A stretch of 46,801 bases of DNA. Origin: JALZAQ01 sp038253885. GTDB lineage: Bacteria > Gemmatimonadota > Gemmatimonadetes > Gemmatimonadales > Gemmatimonadaceae. The notes beneath the pieces are model-generated. The model was not told the DNA's origin, did no database searches, and worked only from the letters and a program-made list of their open reading frames with translations. The DNA lies in NCBI GenBank assembly GCA_038253885.1, contig JBBSGP010000026.1, forward strand, positions 1 through 46,801, in the 5' to 3' direction. A program made the position numbers and the translations under genes. Positions 1 to 7,612 of the stretch are shown here, piece after piece. How positions within the stretch are numbered: the first letter of the stretch is position 1; every line of letters starts with the position of its first letter.

Positions 1-1175
1 GGCGATCTACGCCGACCACGGCCGGCCGTCGATCCCGCCCGAGCAGCTCCTCCGGGCGCTGCTCCTCCAGGTGCTGTATACCGTGCGCAGCGAGCGCCAG
101 TTGATGGAGCAGCTCGACTACAACTTGCTCTTCCGCTGGTTCGTGGGGCTCGGGATCGACGACGCGGTGTGGGTCCCCACCGTGTTCACGAAGAATCGCG
201 ACCGGCTGCTCCAGGGCGACGTGGCGCAGCAGTTCTTTGCGGCGGTTCTCGCCGACGCCCAGGCGGCCGGGCTCCTGTCGAGCGAGCACTTCACGGTGGA
301 TGGCACGCTGATCCAGGCGTGGGCGGGCCAGAAGAGCTTCCAGCGCGACCCGGCGAAAGCGCCACCCCGGAGCCATGACGACGATGATGATCGCCCGCGT
401 CCCGCCGTGCCCAAGCACCGGCGCAAGTTTCTTCCCGCCGAGGACGACCGGCGGAATCCGACGGTGAGCTTTCACGGCGAGCGCCGCTCGAATGCGACAC
501 ACACCTCGACGACCGACCCCGAGGCGCAGCTGATGAAGAAAGCCAAAGGCCACGAAGCCCGGCTCAGCTTCCACGGCCATCTGCTCACCGAGAATCGCTC
601 CGGCCTCGCGGTCGGGGCCGTCGTCACAAGGGCCAGTGGCACCGCGGAACGGGAGACGGCCATCACGCTGGCCCGCGACGCGCCCTATCGGCAGGAGCGG
701 ATCACCGTCGGGGGCGACAAGGGCTTCGATACGCAGCAGTGCGTGGCCGACCTGCGGGACGTGGGCGCCACGCCGCACGTCGCGCAGAACGACACGCCGA
801 CGCATCCGACGGCGATCGATGGGCGAACGACCCGGCACGCCGGCTACGCGGTGAGTCAGCGGAAGCGCAAACGGGTCGAGGAAATCTTCGGCTGGCTCAA
901 GACCATTGGACTCCTGCGGCAGACCAAGCATCGCGGGGTCGCTCGGGTCGGGTGGATGTTTACCTTCGCCACGGCGGTCTACAATCTCGTGCGGATCCGG
1001 AACCTCCTCCGGGCACCCACATGACCACGCCACCGCGGCTCGTCGGGCTCCGTCCTCGCCTTCAGGTAATCCACCCAGCCCAAGCGACGGGCTCGTCCGC
1101 CTGCTCGTCTTCGGCTCACAGCATCGCATCGACGAAAGGCGCATTCGACATCACCGCTATTTCAGCAGCCTGCTA
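1..1175 (+). mobile_element. 3' portion of an IS5-type insertion sequence, right end probably at about 1175
   Basis: The window opens inside an insertion sequence. Its transposase reading frame ends at 1024 and is followed by about 130 non-coding bases. A likely right terminal repeat lies at about 1157-1175 (ctatttcagcagcctgcta), which contains an agcag-c-ctgct inner palindrome of the kind often seen at ends of this IS group. The left end lies outside the window, so the terminal repeat and target duplication cannot be confirmed. The right end coincides with the stop codon of the oppositely oriented lipoprotein gene. Insertion at that gene's 3' end is therefore likely. Confidence 0.6.
2..1024 (+). 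CDS. IS5-family transposase, 5'-truncated by the window edge
   Basis: This is a DDE transposase that would cut and join the ends of the surrounding insertion sequence. The frame is open from base 2, with the N-terminal pattern GRPSIPPEQLLRALLLQ typical of the DUF772 domain of IS5-type transposases. The start codon therefore lies upstream of the window. Further in, VDGTLIQAWAGQKSF carries the first catalytic Asp, VGGDKGFDT the second, and EEIFGWLKT the Glu of the DDE triad. The middle (roughly codons 110-190) contains the RSNATHTSTTDPEAQL block conserved in the group. The visible part is about 340 residues and has no internal stop, so the transposase may be active. The family assignment is firm. 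The exact IS name cannot be given from this piece. Confidence 0.9.
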   Translation, partial: AIYADHGRPSIPPEQLLRALLLQVLYTVRSERQLMEQLDYNLLFRWFVGLGIDDAVWVPTVFTKNRDRLLQGDVAQQFFAAVLADAQAAGLLSSEHFTVDGTLIQAWAGQKSFQRDPAKAPPRSHDDDDDRPRPAVPKHRRKFLPAEDDRRNPTVSFHGERRSNATHTSTTDPEAQLMKKAKGHEARLSFHGHLLTENRSGLAVGAVVTRASGTAERETAITLARDAPYRQERITVGGDKGFDTQQCVADLRDVGATPHVAQNDTPTHPTAIDGRTTRHAGYAVSQRKRKRVEEIFGWLKTIGLLRQTKHRGVARVGWMFTFATAVYNLVRIRNLLRAPT

Positions 1176-2222
1176 GAACGTCTCCCAGGCGAAGCCCCCG
1201 GCGAGGTACTCGAGCCGCTTTGTCGGCGCGACCAGCTTGAGAATCGTCATCCCGCCCGAGCCGCGCGCGTGGCCGCGGACGGCCACCTCGTCGATCCCGT
1301 CCCCGTCGGCATCGAACGCGAGCAGCACGTCGTGCGCGTGGAAGCGAAGATCGTTGGGCCGAAGCCCGATCACCGCTCCTTTCTCGTCCACCAGAGCCGC
1401 CAGCTCCCGCACGTAGTCGTAGTCGTACGCCGATATGGTGGCGAAGATGAGCAGGCGTCGTCCGCCGAAGCAGCCGGTGACGCGGGAGGTGCTGACCCGC
1501 ACGGATTTCTTCTGCCGATCGGTGAGCTTCGGGATATCCAGTCGGAGCACCTGCTGCAGGGAGTCCATCACCGTCCGCAGGCGCGCCGTGTCGCCGAGCG
1601 CCGAGCTGTCGCGGTGACAGCTGTCGGCTACCGCCGGTCGCTCCTCCGTTGCCCGTGTGGCCAGCGCCACCAGCGGCAACTTGCCGCGTGCGAGAGTGTC
1701 GATGGCTGGGGGAAGAGAGAGAGTCGCGACAACGCGCGAGCCCGTGTGCGTGAATCCGGTGACGACAGCGTCTTCACTTCCCCACGGCCCACTCACCCGA
1801 AAGCGCTCGTTGATGCGAATGGGTGCGAGCACCGAGACGGCCTCGACGAAGGCCTTCTGCGACTCGGTCGTCTTGAGCTTCGCGTCCACCCGCCCGAAGT
1901 CGAGGAGCAGCTTGCCATCCCGGTTGGCCATGAGGAAGCTGCGCTGGCCGCTGCTCATGAAGGTGATTGTGTGCGAGATGCTGTCGGCGCGCGAGCTGAG
2001 ATGCGTCGTGCTGTCCCGCCGTTCGCCCCGCCCACGGTCAGAATCGTGCGCGTGGGCGACGGAATCGAGCCGGCGGGTCATGATCGCGAGCTTCGCCGAG
2101 TCAGCACGCACGCTCGCCGCGTCTCGCTGGTCATCGGCCGCGCACGCGCCGAAGAGCAGAGGGATGAGCAACGACAGGGCGAGCGCTGGAGCACACGATG
2201 AAAGACGAGAAGCGAGAAGCAT
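1173..2222 (-). CDS. Putative lipoprotein with repeat-like C-terminal half, function unknown
   Basis: The predicted protein (349 residues) begins with MLLASRLSS, a hydrophobic stretch and the lipobox LFGAC. It should be lipidated on Cys and anchored to a membrane facing the periplasm. The start at 2222 gives a clean signal peptide. An upstream ATG at 2270 would add a charged leader and is less likely. A segment around FDADGDGIDEVAVRGHARG resembles the FG-GAP/VCBS-type calcium-loop motif found near the C-terminus of secreted proteins. A helical, charged region follows the lipobox. I do not recognise a family or catalytic motif. Its stop codon (1173-1175) falls in the probable terminal repeat of the insertion sequence, so the native C-terminus may have been replaced by a few residues. 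It is divergent from the FAD-subunit gene. Confidence 0.7.
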   Translation of the reverse strand: MLLASRLSSCAPALALSLLIPLLFGACAADDQRDAASVRADSAKLAIMTRRLDSVAHAHDSDRGRGERRDSTTHLSSRADSISHTITFMSSGQRSFLMANRDGKLLLDFGRVDAKLKTTESQKAFVEAVSVLAPIRINERFRVSGPWGSEDAVVTGFTHTGSRVVATLSLPPAIDTLARGKLPLVALATRATEERPAVADSCHRDSSALGDTARLRTVMDSLQQVLRLDIPKLTDRQKKSVRVSTSRVTGCFGGRRLLIFATISAYDYDYVRELAALVDEKGAVIGLRPNDLRFHAHDVLLAFDADGDGIDEVAVRGHARGSGGMTILKLVAPTKRLEYLAGGFAWETF

Positions 2223-2339
2223 GCGTCGGATGTCGAGGTCGGCGGCAGAGAGGAGATGCCGCGGAGACATCGCGGCACACTGGATATTGCCACAGGCAGA
2301 CGCTATGCTCAACACCTTCCGCCCAGACAGCCCGCCTCG

Positions 2340-3311
2340 GTGCATCCTTTCCGTTATCACAGCGCCAGCTCGCCCGCCGATGCAGGACGTCAGTTGTCGG
2401 CAGCCGGCGCGATGCCGCTCGGCGGCGGCACCGATCTCCTGGTGCTCCTCAAGGAAGGGATCGAATCTCCCGACACCCTGGTCGATCTGCGCCGTATCCC
2501 TGGCGCTCGCGACATCGAGTCCCACGCGGATGGACGGTTGCGCATCGGCGCGTCGGCTCGGATCCAGGACTTATCGGAGCACCCGGCGGTTCGCGAGCGA
2601 TTTCCAGCGCTCTCCTCGGCGTGCGCATCGGTCGGCACGGTGGCGCTGAGACACATGGGAACGCTGGGGGGAAATCTCTGCCAGCGTCCGCGCTGCTGGT
2701 ATTTCCGCCGCGGCGTGCCCTGCCTCAAGAACGGCGGCGGTGACTGTCCGGCCCGGGAAGGTGAGAACCAGTATCACGCCATTCTGGACGGCGGCCCCTG
2801 CTGGATCGTGCACCCCTCCGATCCGGCCGTGGCTCTGACGGCGCTGGGGGCCGAAGTCGAGATCACCGGTGCCGAAGCGAACACTCGGTCCGTCCCGATC
2901 GAGCAGTTCTACGTCCTTCCCCGCGATCGACTGGACCGGGAGACCGTGCTGGGGCCGGAAGAATACGTGAGCGCGGTGACACTTCCGGCCGCGAGTGCCG
3001 GCGGCTGGCAACGCTACGACAAGGTGATGCAGCGGGGGGCGTGGGATTTCGCGCTCGTGAGCCTGGCCGCGTGCCGCCGTGAGAACGGCGACATCAGACT
3101 GGTGCTCGGAGGCGTCGCGCCGCGTCCCTGGCGCATCACGAGCTCGGTCGAGGAGGATGTTGCCTCGGGCAGCCTCGATCCGGATGACGTTGCGACGCTC
3201 GCCGATCGCGCGCTCTATGATGCCCGACCCCTGTCGAAGAACGGCTACAAGCTTTCGCTCGCGTCGGCCTTGCTGAAGCGAGCTCTTTCTGACATTCTGG
3301 GGTCCGCGTGA
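2340..3311 (+). CDS. Molybdenum hydroxylase FAD-binding (medium) subunit, PaoB/YagS-like, possibly with a 4Fe-4S cluster
   Basis: The protein (323 residues from a GTG start) matches the FAD-binding subunit of xanthine dehydrogenase-type enzymes. This subunit passes electrons from the molybdenum/2Fe-2S subunits to an acceptor. PLGGGTDLLVLLKEG (residues 26-40) is the FAD pyrophosphate loop and GTLGGNLCQRPRCWYF (107-122) the second FAD motif. Cysteines at about 114, 119, 128 and 136 follow the spacing seen in PaoB/YagS and hydroxybenzoyl-CoA reductase beta subunits, which hold a 4Fe-4S cluster. GTG at 2340 was chosen because VHPFRYHSAS begins the conserved domain; an in-frame ATG at 2256 would add an atypical leader. 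The molybdopterin and 2Fe-2S subunits are not in this window. The gene overlaps the next by 4 nt. Confidence 0.85.
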   Translation: MHPFRYHSASSPADAGRQLSAAGAMPLGGGTDLLVLLKEGIESPDTLVDLRRIPGARDIESHADGRLRIGASARIQDLSEHPAVRERFPALSSACASVGTVALRHMGTLGGNLCQRPRCWYFRRGVPCLKNGGGDCPAREGENQYHAILDGGPCWIVHPSDPAVALTALGAEVEITGAEANTRSVPIEQFYVLPRDRLDRETVLGPEEYVSAVTLPAASAGGWQRYDKVMQRGAWDFALVSLAACRRENGDIRLVLGGVAPRPWRITSSVEEDVASGSLDPDDVATLADRALYDARPLSKNGYKLSLASALLKRALSDILGSA

Positions 3312-3934
3312 GCCGAGCCGGCGGGGCCAACGCGACACGCAGCACCGGAGCAGTCGGCTGCGTGGTGCTCGCCGCGGGCGCGGGCACGCGCTTCGGCGAG
3401 CCCAAGTGGGGGGCGATGCTGCCCTCCGGTGAGCGCTTCCTGGATGCGGTGCTGCGATTGTCCAGAGACGCGGGACTGTCGCCGATCGTAGCGGTGGTAC
3501 CGCCTGCCGTGGAGCTGTCACCCGCGGTGCGGCGGGTGGTGAACTCGGATGCCGGCGGTGAGCAGATCGCTTCGGCGCGTCTCGGCCTGGCGCAGCTGCT
3601 CAACTCCAGTGTGCTTGCGGCGCTGCTCTGGCCGGTGGATCATCCGCTGGTTCGCGTCGAGAGCTTGCTGGCGATCATCGACACGTACCGGCGAACGCAG
3701 GCATCGATTGTTGTGCCGACGTTCGGGGGGCGGAGGGGCCATCCGACGCTGTTCGCGCGCGAGTGCTGGCGCGAGCTGTTGACGGTCGAACAGGGAGGGG
3801 CGCGCGCGGTCATCCACGCCAACGCCCCTCGTGTACAGGAGGTTCCGGTGAACGATGCCGGTGTGATGCGCGACATCGATGCTCATTCTGACCTGCCAAT
3901 GGACGATTGGAGATCCTCGAATGCCCTTTCTTGA
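3308..3934 (+). CDS. MocA-like molybdenum cofactor cytidylyltransferase (NTP transferase)
   Basis: This is a 208-residue nucleotidyltransferase. The N-terminal VVLAAGAGTRFGEPKWGAML is the nucleotide-binding loop (LAAGxGxRxGxPK) of MobA/MocA proteins. MocA converts Mo-molybdopterin to the cytosine dinucleotide form that xanthine dehydrogenase-type enzymes need. LWPVDHPLV (about residues 103-111) is the metal-binding Asp region (family: xxDxP), and RRGHPTLF matches the conserved GHP motif. The GTG start overlaps the stop of the FAD subunit gene (GTGA), which implies translational coupling and supports a role in maturing that enzyme. A related sugar-nucleotidyl or CTP:phosphocholine transferase is a less likely alternative. 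The 3' end overlaps the FHA gene by 14 nt. Confidence 0.8.
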   Translation: MSRAGGANATRSTGAVGCVVLAAGAGTRFGEPKWGAMLPSGERFLDAVLRLSRDAGLSPIVAVVPPAVELSPAVRRVVNSDAGGEQIASARLGLAQLLNSSVLAALLWPVDHPLVRVESLLAIIDTYRRTQASIVVPTFGGRRGHPTLFARECWRELLTVEQGGARAVIHANAPRVQEVPVNDAGVMRDIDAHSDLPMDDWRSSNALS

Positions 3935-4724
3935 ACTCGCCGACAATCCCGATCTCGAAGACAACCCGCGGGAGCTGTCGAACTCGCTCGTGATCGGCAG
4001 TGGCTCGCAGGCGACGTGGCGACTCGCCAACATGGATCTTGCCGCGCGCCACTTCACGGTGAGTGTGGACACTCAAGGGCATGGACGGGTGGTGCCAGCG
4101 ACTCCCCAGAACGTCGTGATCCTCAACGGCCAGCAGGTGCCGCCCAAGGGAACCGACCTGCAATTCGGGGACAGCATCGGCGCCGGGTCGGCGCGCTTCG
4201 TCTTTCTCGGGGACAGAAACGACCGCCGCCCGACGGCCACGCCAACGACGCCGGGGTTCCTGATCGATGTCAACCAGCGCAAGGCGTATCAGCTCAAACG
4301 GCGTGTCGTTCAGATCGGACGCGAGATCGGGTGCAACATCGTTCTCCGCGACCCGACGGTCTCTCGCTTCCACGCCGACCTCCGCAGCGAGGGGGGCGAG
4401 CACGTCGTCTACTCGATCGGATCGGCGGGCACGAAGGTCAACGGCGAGGCATCCACCGCTCCCACCGTGCTCAAAGAGGGGGATCAGCTCCAGATCGGCG
4501 AGACGGTCTTCACTTTCACCCGTGGCACTCTGCCCAGCGGTGTGCGGCAGGCGGACTTCGAGGACCACAGCGACGATGCGCTGAACCGCCGCTCGACGCA
4601 GCTCCACATGGATGCCGTGACGGGCGACAGCGAGAAGGTCAGCGATCGGAAGACGTTGACCTGGCTCCTGGCGGCGGCGCTCATCGTCGCGATCGCCGCG
4701 CTCGCCTGGGTGCTGATGCACTGA
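3921..4724 (+). CDS. Tail-anchored FHA-domain protein with a second, degenerate FHA-like domain
   Basis: The protein (267 residues) has a canonical forkhead-associated domain at about residues 113-200. GR at 133-134, S148, H151 and N174 are the residues that read phosphothreonine in this family. Residues 1-100 look like a weaker FHA fold (VIGSGSQATW, then LAARHF), without the full binding set. Residues 247-266 form one hydrophobic helix followed by only H, so the protein is probably tail-anchored in the inner membrane with its FHA domains in the cytoplasm. ATG at 3921 has GGAG eight bases upstream and lies inside the end of the MocA gene, so the three genes are probably cotranscribed. The likely partner is a Ser/Thr kinase such as the one at 11953, but that pairing is inference. 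Confidence 0.85.
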   Translation: MPFLELADNPDLEDNPRELSNSLVIGSGSQATWRLANMDLAARHFTVSVDTQGHGRVVPATPQNVVILNGQQVPPKGTDLQFGDSIGAGSARFVFLGDRNDRRPTATPTTPGFLIDVNQRKAYQLKRRVVQIGREIGCNIVLRDPTVSRFHADLRSEGGEHVVYSIGSAGTKVNGEASTAPTVLKEGDQLQIGETVFTFTRGTLPSGVRQADFEDHSDDALNRRSTQLHMDAVTGDSEKVSDRKTLTWLLAAALIVAIAALAWVLMH

Positions 4725-4736
4725 GCGCGACCGCGG

Positions 4737-5138
4737 TCACTCCGGGGAGCGCGGCTCCCCTTCCCGGAGCCTCTCGCCGGCGACTGGCCCGGAGGCGATC
4801 GCCGCACCGGCCTCACGCGCACGCTCAGCGATCGCGTCCGCATCCAGCGTTCCATAATTGAGAGTGATGCCGACTCCGCGCGGGCCAGCGATCGGCTCCC
4901 GCATCGCGGCGAGCAGCAGGTCGGCGTGCAGCGCCCACCGCAAGTGCGCGAGGAAGGGCGTGCCGTCATGACCGCGCATCGTGAACACGTCGGCAAAACC
5001 GAGCACGTCCTGGTACCAGCGTGACGAGCGCTCGAGGTCGGAGACGCGGAGCATCGGGAAGCTCGGCATCGGATAGATCTCGCGCTCCCAACCTTCGGGG
5101 CGCGGCGGGTGCTGGCTGGCGAAGTCGGGCGTCGTCAT
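4737..5138 (-). CDS. VOC-superfamily (glyoxalase/bleomycin-resistance fold) protein, C-terminally short
   Basis: This is a 133-residue protein with a VOC beta-alpha-beta-beta-beta module. FPMLRVSDLERSSRWYQDVLGF (about residues 27-48) is the typical opening of the family, and GVGITLNYGTLDADAIAERA starts the second module. VOC proteins bind a metal and act on small molecules, or sequester them. The substrate here is unknown. The family normally ends with a strand containing DPDG, but this protein stops at GEPRSPE without it, so the last strand and one metal ligand appear missing. The stop lies only 12 bp from the end of the convergent FHA gene. Either the gene is 3'-truncated or it is an unusual short member. 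Confidence 0.7.
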   Translation of the reverse strand: MTTPDFASQHPPRPEGWEREIYPMPSFPMLRVSDLERSSRWYQDVLGFADVFTMRGHDGTPFLAHLRWALHADLLLAAMREPIAGPRGVGITLNYGTLDADAIAERAREAGAAIASGPVAGERLREGEPRSPE

Positions 5139-5151
5139 CCTCGATCGAGGA
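5138..5151. repeat. Perfect 14-bp palindrome at the VOC gene start
   Basis: The sequence tcctcgatcgagga is its own reverse complement. It begins at the first base of the VOC start codon and covers the position of that gene's ribosome-binding site. It could be an operator or could fold and hide the ribosome-binding site in the minus-strand mRNA. Chance is also possible in GC-rich DNA. Confidence 0.35.
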
Positions 5152-5232
5152 AGAATTGCGACGGGGGTCGAGCGAGACGATGCTCGAGTCTACTGTTGTG
5201 CGGCACGACACGCTAAATGGTGCGTCGGCGCG

Positions 5233-5261
5233 TTGACGGTCCCGCGAAAGGGGACTAGGTT
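5233..5261 (+). promoter_or_regulatory. Candidate promoter for the suf operon
   Basis: A TTGACG hexamer (5233-5238) is followed after 17 bases by TAGGTT (5256-5261). This is a sigma70-like arrangement in the only sizeable gap upstream of sufB. The -10 match is moderate (T, A and final T conserved). Transcription would begin near 5268 and give a leader of about 107 nt. Confidence 0.4.
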
Positions 5262-5274
5262 ATACGGGTATCCG

Positions 5275-5354
5275 ACACCGTGCCCGCGGAAGCTCCGCGA
5301 GCACGGTGTACGTGTCCCCGCAGCTGAGGGCAACAACTTGCAGGGACACAAGTT
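5275..5354 (+). promoter_or_regulatory. Structured 5' leader of the suf operon with three hairpins, two mutually exclusive
   Basis: Hairpin A pairs acaccgtgc (5275-5283) with gcacggtgt (5301-5309). After one mismatch it continues with cgcgga (5285-5290) and tccgcg (5294-5299), closing on a 3-base loop, so 15 of 16 possible pairs form. Hairpin B pairs gtgtccc (5312-5318) with gggacac (5343-5349). Hairpin C pairs aacttg (5335-5340) with caagtt (5349-5354). B and C share base 5349 and cannot both form fully. The sufB Shine-Dalgarno (GGGAG, 5364-5368) lies just after C. The pairing is read directly from the sequence. A regulatory role, or a DNA-binding site for an iron-sulfur regulator, is inference. 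Confidence 0.45.
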
Positions 5355-5374
5355 ACAGGCGCTGGGAGCCCTAC

Positions 5375-6811
5375 ATGAGCTCGTCGATCGAAACGCTGGT
5401 CAACCGCGAATATCAGTACGGCTTCGTCACGGACATCGCGACGGACACCATCCCGCGCGGACTGAGCGAGGATACCGTTCGGCTCATCTCCTCCAAGAAA
5501 GGGGAGCCTGACTGGTTGCTCGACTGGCGGCTCAAAGGATACCGCCGCTGGCTGGCGATGACCGAGCCGCACTGGTCCAACGTCACCTATCCCCCGATCG
5601 ACTACCAGGCGGTCAGCTACTACTCGGCGCCCCGGACGAAGAAGCCGCTCGGAAGTCTGGACGAGGTGGATCCGACGCTGCTCGAGGCGTACGCCAAGCT
5701 CGGAATCCCCCTCAACGAGCAGAAGGTGCTGGCCGGCGTGGCGGTGGATGCCGTCTTCGACAGCGTCTCGGTGGGCACGACCTACAAGGCCGAGCTGGCG
5801 AAGATGGGGATCATCTTCTGCTCCTTCGGTGAGGCCGTCCGAGAGCACCCGGAGCTCGTCCGCAAGTACCTCGGCTCGGTTGTTCCCCACAGCGACAACT
5901 TCTTCGCCGCGCTCAATTCCGCCGTCTTCAGCGACGGGTCCTTCGTCTACGTGCCGAAGGGGGTGCGCTGTCCGATGGAGCTGTCAACCTACTTCCGCAT
6001 CAATGCCGCCGACACGGGACAGTTCGAGCGCACGCTGATCGTGGCCGATGAGGGCGCGTTCGTCAGCTACCTCGAGGGCTGCACCGCGCCGAAGCGCGAC
6101 GTGAATCAGCTGCATGCCGCGGTGGTGGAGCTGGTCGCGCTCGAGGGGGCAACGATCAAGTACTCGACGGTGCAGAACTGGTTCGCCGGCGACGCCGAGG
6201 GAAAGGGTGGCATCTACAACTTCGTGACCAAGCGCGGAAAGTGCGCCGGCGCGCACTCCAAGATCTCGTGGACGCAGGTCGAGACGGGCTCCGCCATCAC
6301 CTGGAAGTATCCCAGCGTCATCCTGCAGGGAGACTACTCCATCGGCGAGTTCTACTCGGTGGCGGTGGTGAACAACCACCAGCAGGCCGACACCGGCACG
6401 AAGATGATCCACATCGGCAAGCACACGAAATCCACGATCGTATCCAAGGGGATCTCGGCGGGACAGGGCAACAACAGCTATCGCGGGCAGGTGAAGGTGC
6501 TGCCCCGCGCCGATGGCGCGCGCAACTACACGCAGTGCGACTCGATGCTCATCGGCAACCGGTGCGGGGCACACACCTTCCCCTACATCGAGGTGCAGAA
6601 CCCGACCGCCCAGGTCGAGCACGAGGCGTCCACGTCGAAGATCGGGGAAGATCAGATCTTCTACTGCAAGCAGCGCGGGCTGAATGCCGAGCACGCCATC
6701 TCGATGATCGTGGCGGGGTTCTGCAAGGAAGTCTTCAAGGAGCTCCCGATGGAGTTCGCCCTCGAGGCGCAACAGCTGCTGGGGATCACGCTCGAGGGCA
6801 GCGTCGGGTAG
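5375..6811 (+). CDS. sufB: Fe-S cluster assembly scaffold protein SufB
   Basis: SufB is the scaffold of the cytoplasmic SufBC2D complex, on which iron-sulfur clusters are built. The 478-residue length is normal. The C-terminal half carries the conserved block CTAPKRDVNQLHAAVVELV, the QCDSMLIGN cysteine (equivalent to the E. coli SufB sulfur-accepting Cys405) and the EVQNPTAQVEHEAST segment with the functional Glu/His pair. The ATG at 5375 was preferred over an in-frame ATG at 5306 because GGGAG stands six bases upstream and MSSSIETLVNREYQYGF is the usual N-terminus. It is the first gene of a six-gene operon running to 11022. Its leader is unusually structured. Confidence 0.97.
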   Translation: MSSSIETLVNREYQYGFVTDIATDTIPRGLSEDTVRLISSKKGEPDWLLDWRLKGYRRWLAMTEPHWSNVTYPPIDYQAVSYYSAPRTKKPLGSLDEVDPTLLEAYAKLGIPLNEQKVLAGVAVDAVFDSVSVGTTYKAELAKMGIIFCSFGEAVREHPELVRKYLGSVVPHSDNFFAALNSAVFSDGSFVYVPKGVRCPMELSTYFRINAADTGQFERTLIVADEGAFVSYLEGCTAPKRDVNQLHAAVVELVALEGATIKYSTVQNWFAGDAEGKGGIYNFVTKRGKCAGAHSKISWTQVETGSAITWKYPSVILQGDYSIGEFYSVAVVNNHQQADTGTKMIHIGKHTKSTIVSKGISAGQGNNSYRGQVKVLPRADGARNYTQCDSMLIGNRCGAHTFPYIEVQNPTAQVEHEASTSKIGEDQIFYCKQRGLNAEHAISMIVAGFCKEVFKELPMEFALEAQQLLGITLEGSVG

Positions 6812-6859
6812 GCCGCGCCCCTGCTCGGCGCTCGACATCACATCCGAGGATCGGTGGTC

Positions 6860-7612
6860 GTGCTTGAAATTCGTGGTTTGCATGCAAGCGTGGATGGAAC
6901 GGAGATTCTTCGCGGCATCGATCTGAGCGTATCCGCAGGCGAGATCCACGCCGTGATGGGACCCAATGGCTCCGGCAAGAGCACGCTGGCTCAGGTTCTG
7001 GCCGGACATCCGGCGTACGAGGTGACCGCCGGAACGGTCACCTATCTGGGCCAGGATCTGCTCGCGCTCGATCCCGAAGAGCGAGCCCAGCAGGGGGTCT
7101 TCCTCGCCTTTCAGTATCCGGTCGAGATCCCCGGCGTCTCGAATGCCTACTTCCTCCGCTCCTCCTACAACGAGGTGCGCAAGGCCCGCGGCCAGGAGGA
7201 GGTGGATCCCCTCGAGTTTCTGTCTCTCATGGAGGAGAAGCTCCGGATCGTGCACATGAGCGACGAGATGCTCAATCGTTCCGTGAACAGTGGCTTCTCC
7301 GGCGGGGAGAAGAAGCGCAACGAGATCCTCCAGATGGCGGTGCTGGAGCCGCGACTGGCCATCCTCGATGAGACGGATTCCGGGCTCGATATCGACGCCC
7401 TTCGCGTCGTTGCCGATGGCGTCAACAAGCTTCGCGATCCGGAGAATGCGACGATCGTGGTGACGCATTATCAGCGTCTCCTCAACTACATCATTCCCGA
7501 TCGTGTGCACGTCCTGGTGCAGGGTCGCATCGCTCGCTCCGGCGGCAAGGAGCTGGCGTTGGAGCTCGAAGCCCGTGGCTACGACTGGCTCGTACCCGAG
7601 GCTGGCGCGTGA
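6860..7612 (+). CDS. sufC: Fe-S assembly ATPase SufC
   Basis: SufC is the ABC-type ATPase that drives SufBCD. The protein (250 residues) has the Walker A loop GPNGSGKST, the signature SGGEKKRNE and Walker B LAILDETDSGLD. The extended Asp-Glu-Thr-Asp-Ser-Gly is typical of SufC rather than transport ATPases. There are two in-frame GTG candidates, 6854 and 6860. The second lies nine bases after GAGGA and begins VLEIRGL, like other SufC proteins, so it was chosen. It lies 48 bases after sufB, and its stop overlaps the sufD start by 4 nt (GTGA). Confidence 0.97.
   Translation: MLEIRGLHASVDGTEILRGIDLSVSAGEIHAVMGPNGSGKSTLAQVLAGHPAYEVTAGTVTYLGQDLLALDPEERAQQGVFLAFQYPVEIPGVSNAYFLRSSYNEVRKARGQEEVDPLEFLSLMEEKLRIVHMSDEMLNRSVNSGFSGGEKKRNEILQMAVLEPRLAILDETDSGLDIDALRVVADGVNKLRDPENATIVVTHYQRLLNYIIPDRVHVLVQGRIARSGGKELALELEARGYDWLVPEAGA

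Noticed and set aside
5984..7510. A 508-codon minus-strand frame across sufB and sufC
   Set aside because: It crosses two conserved genes and their gap, and the translated product has no motif.
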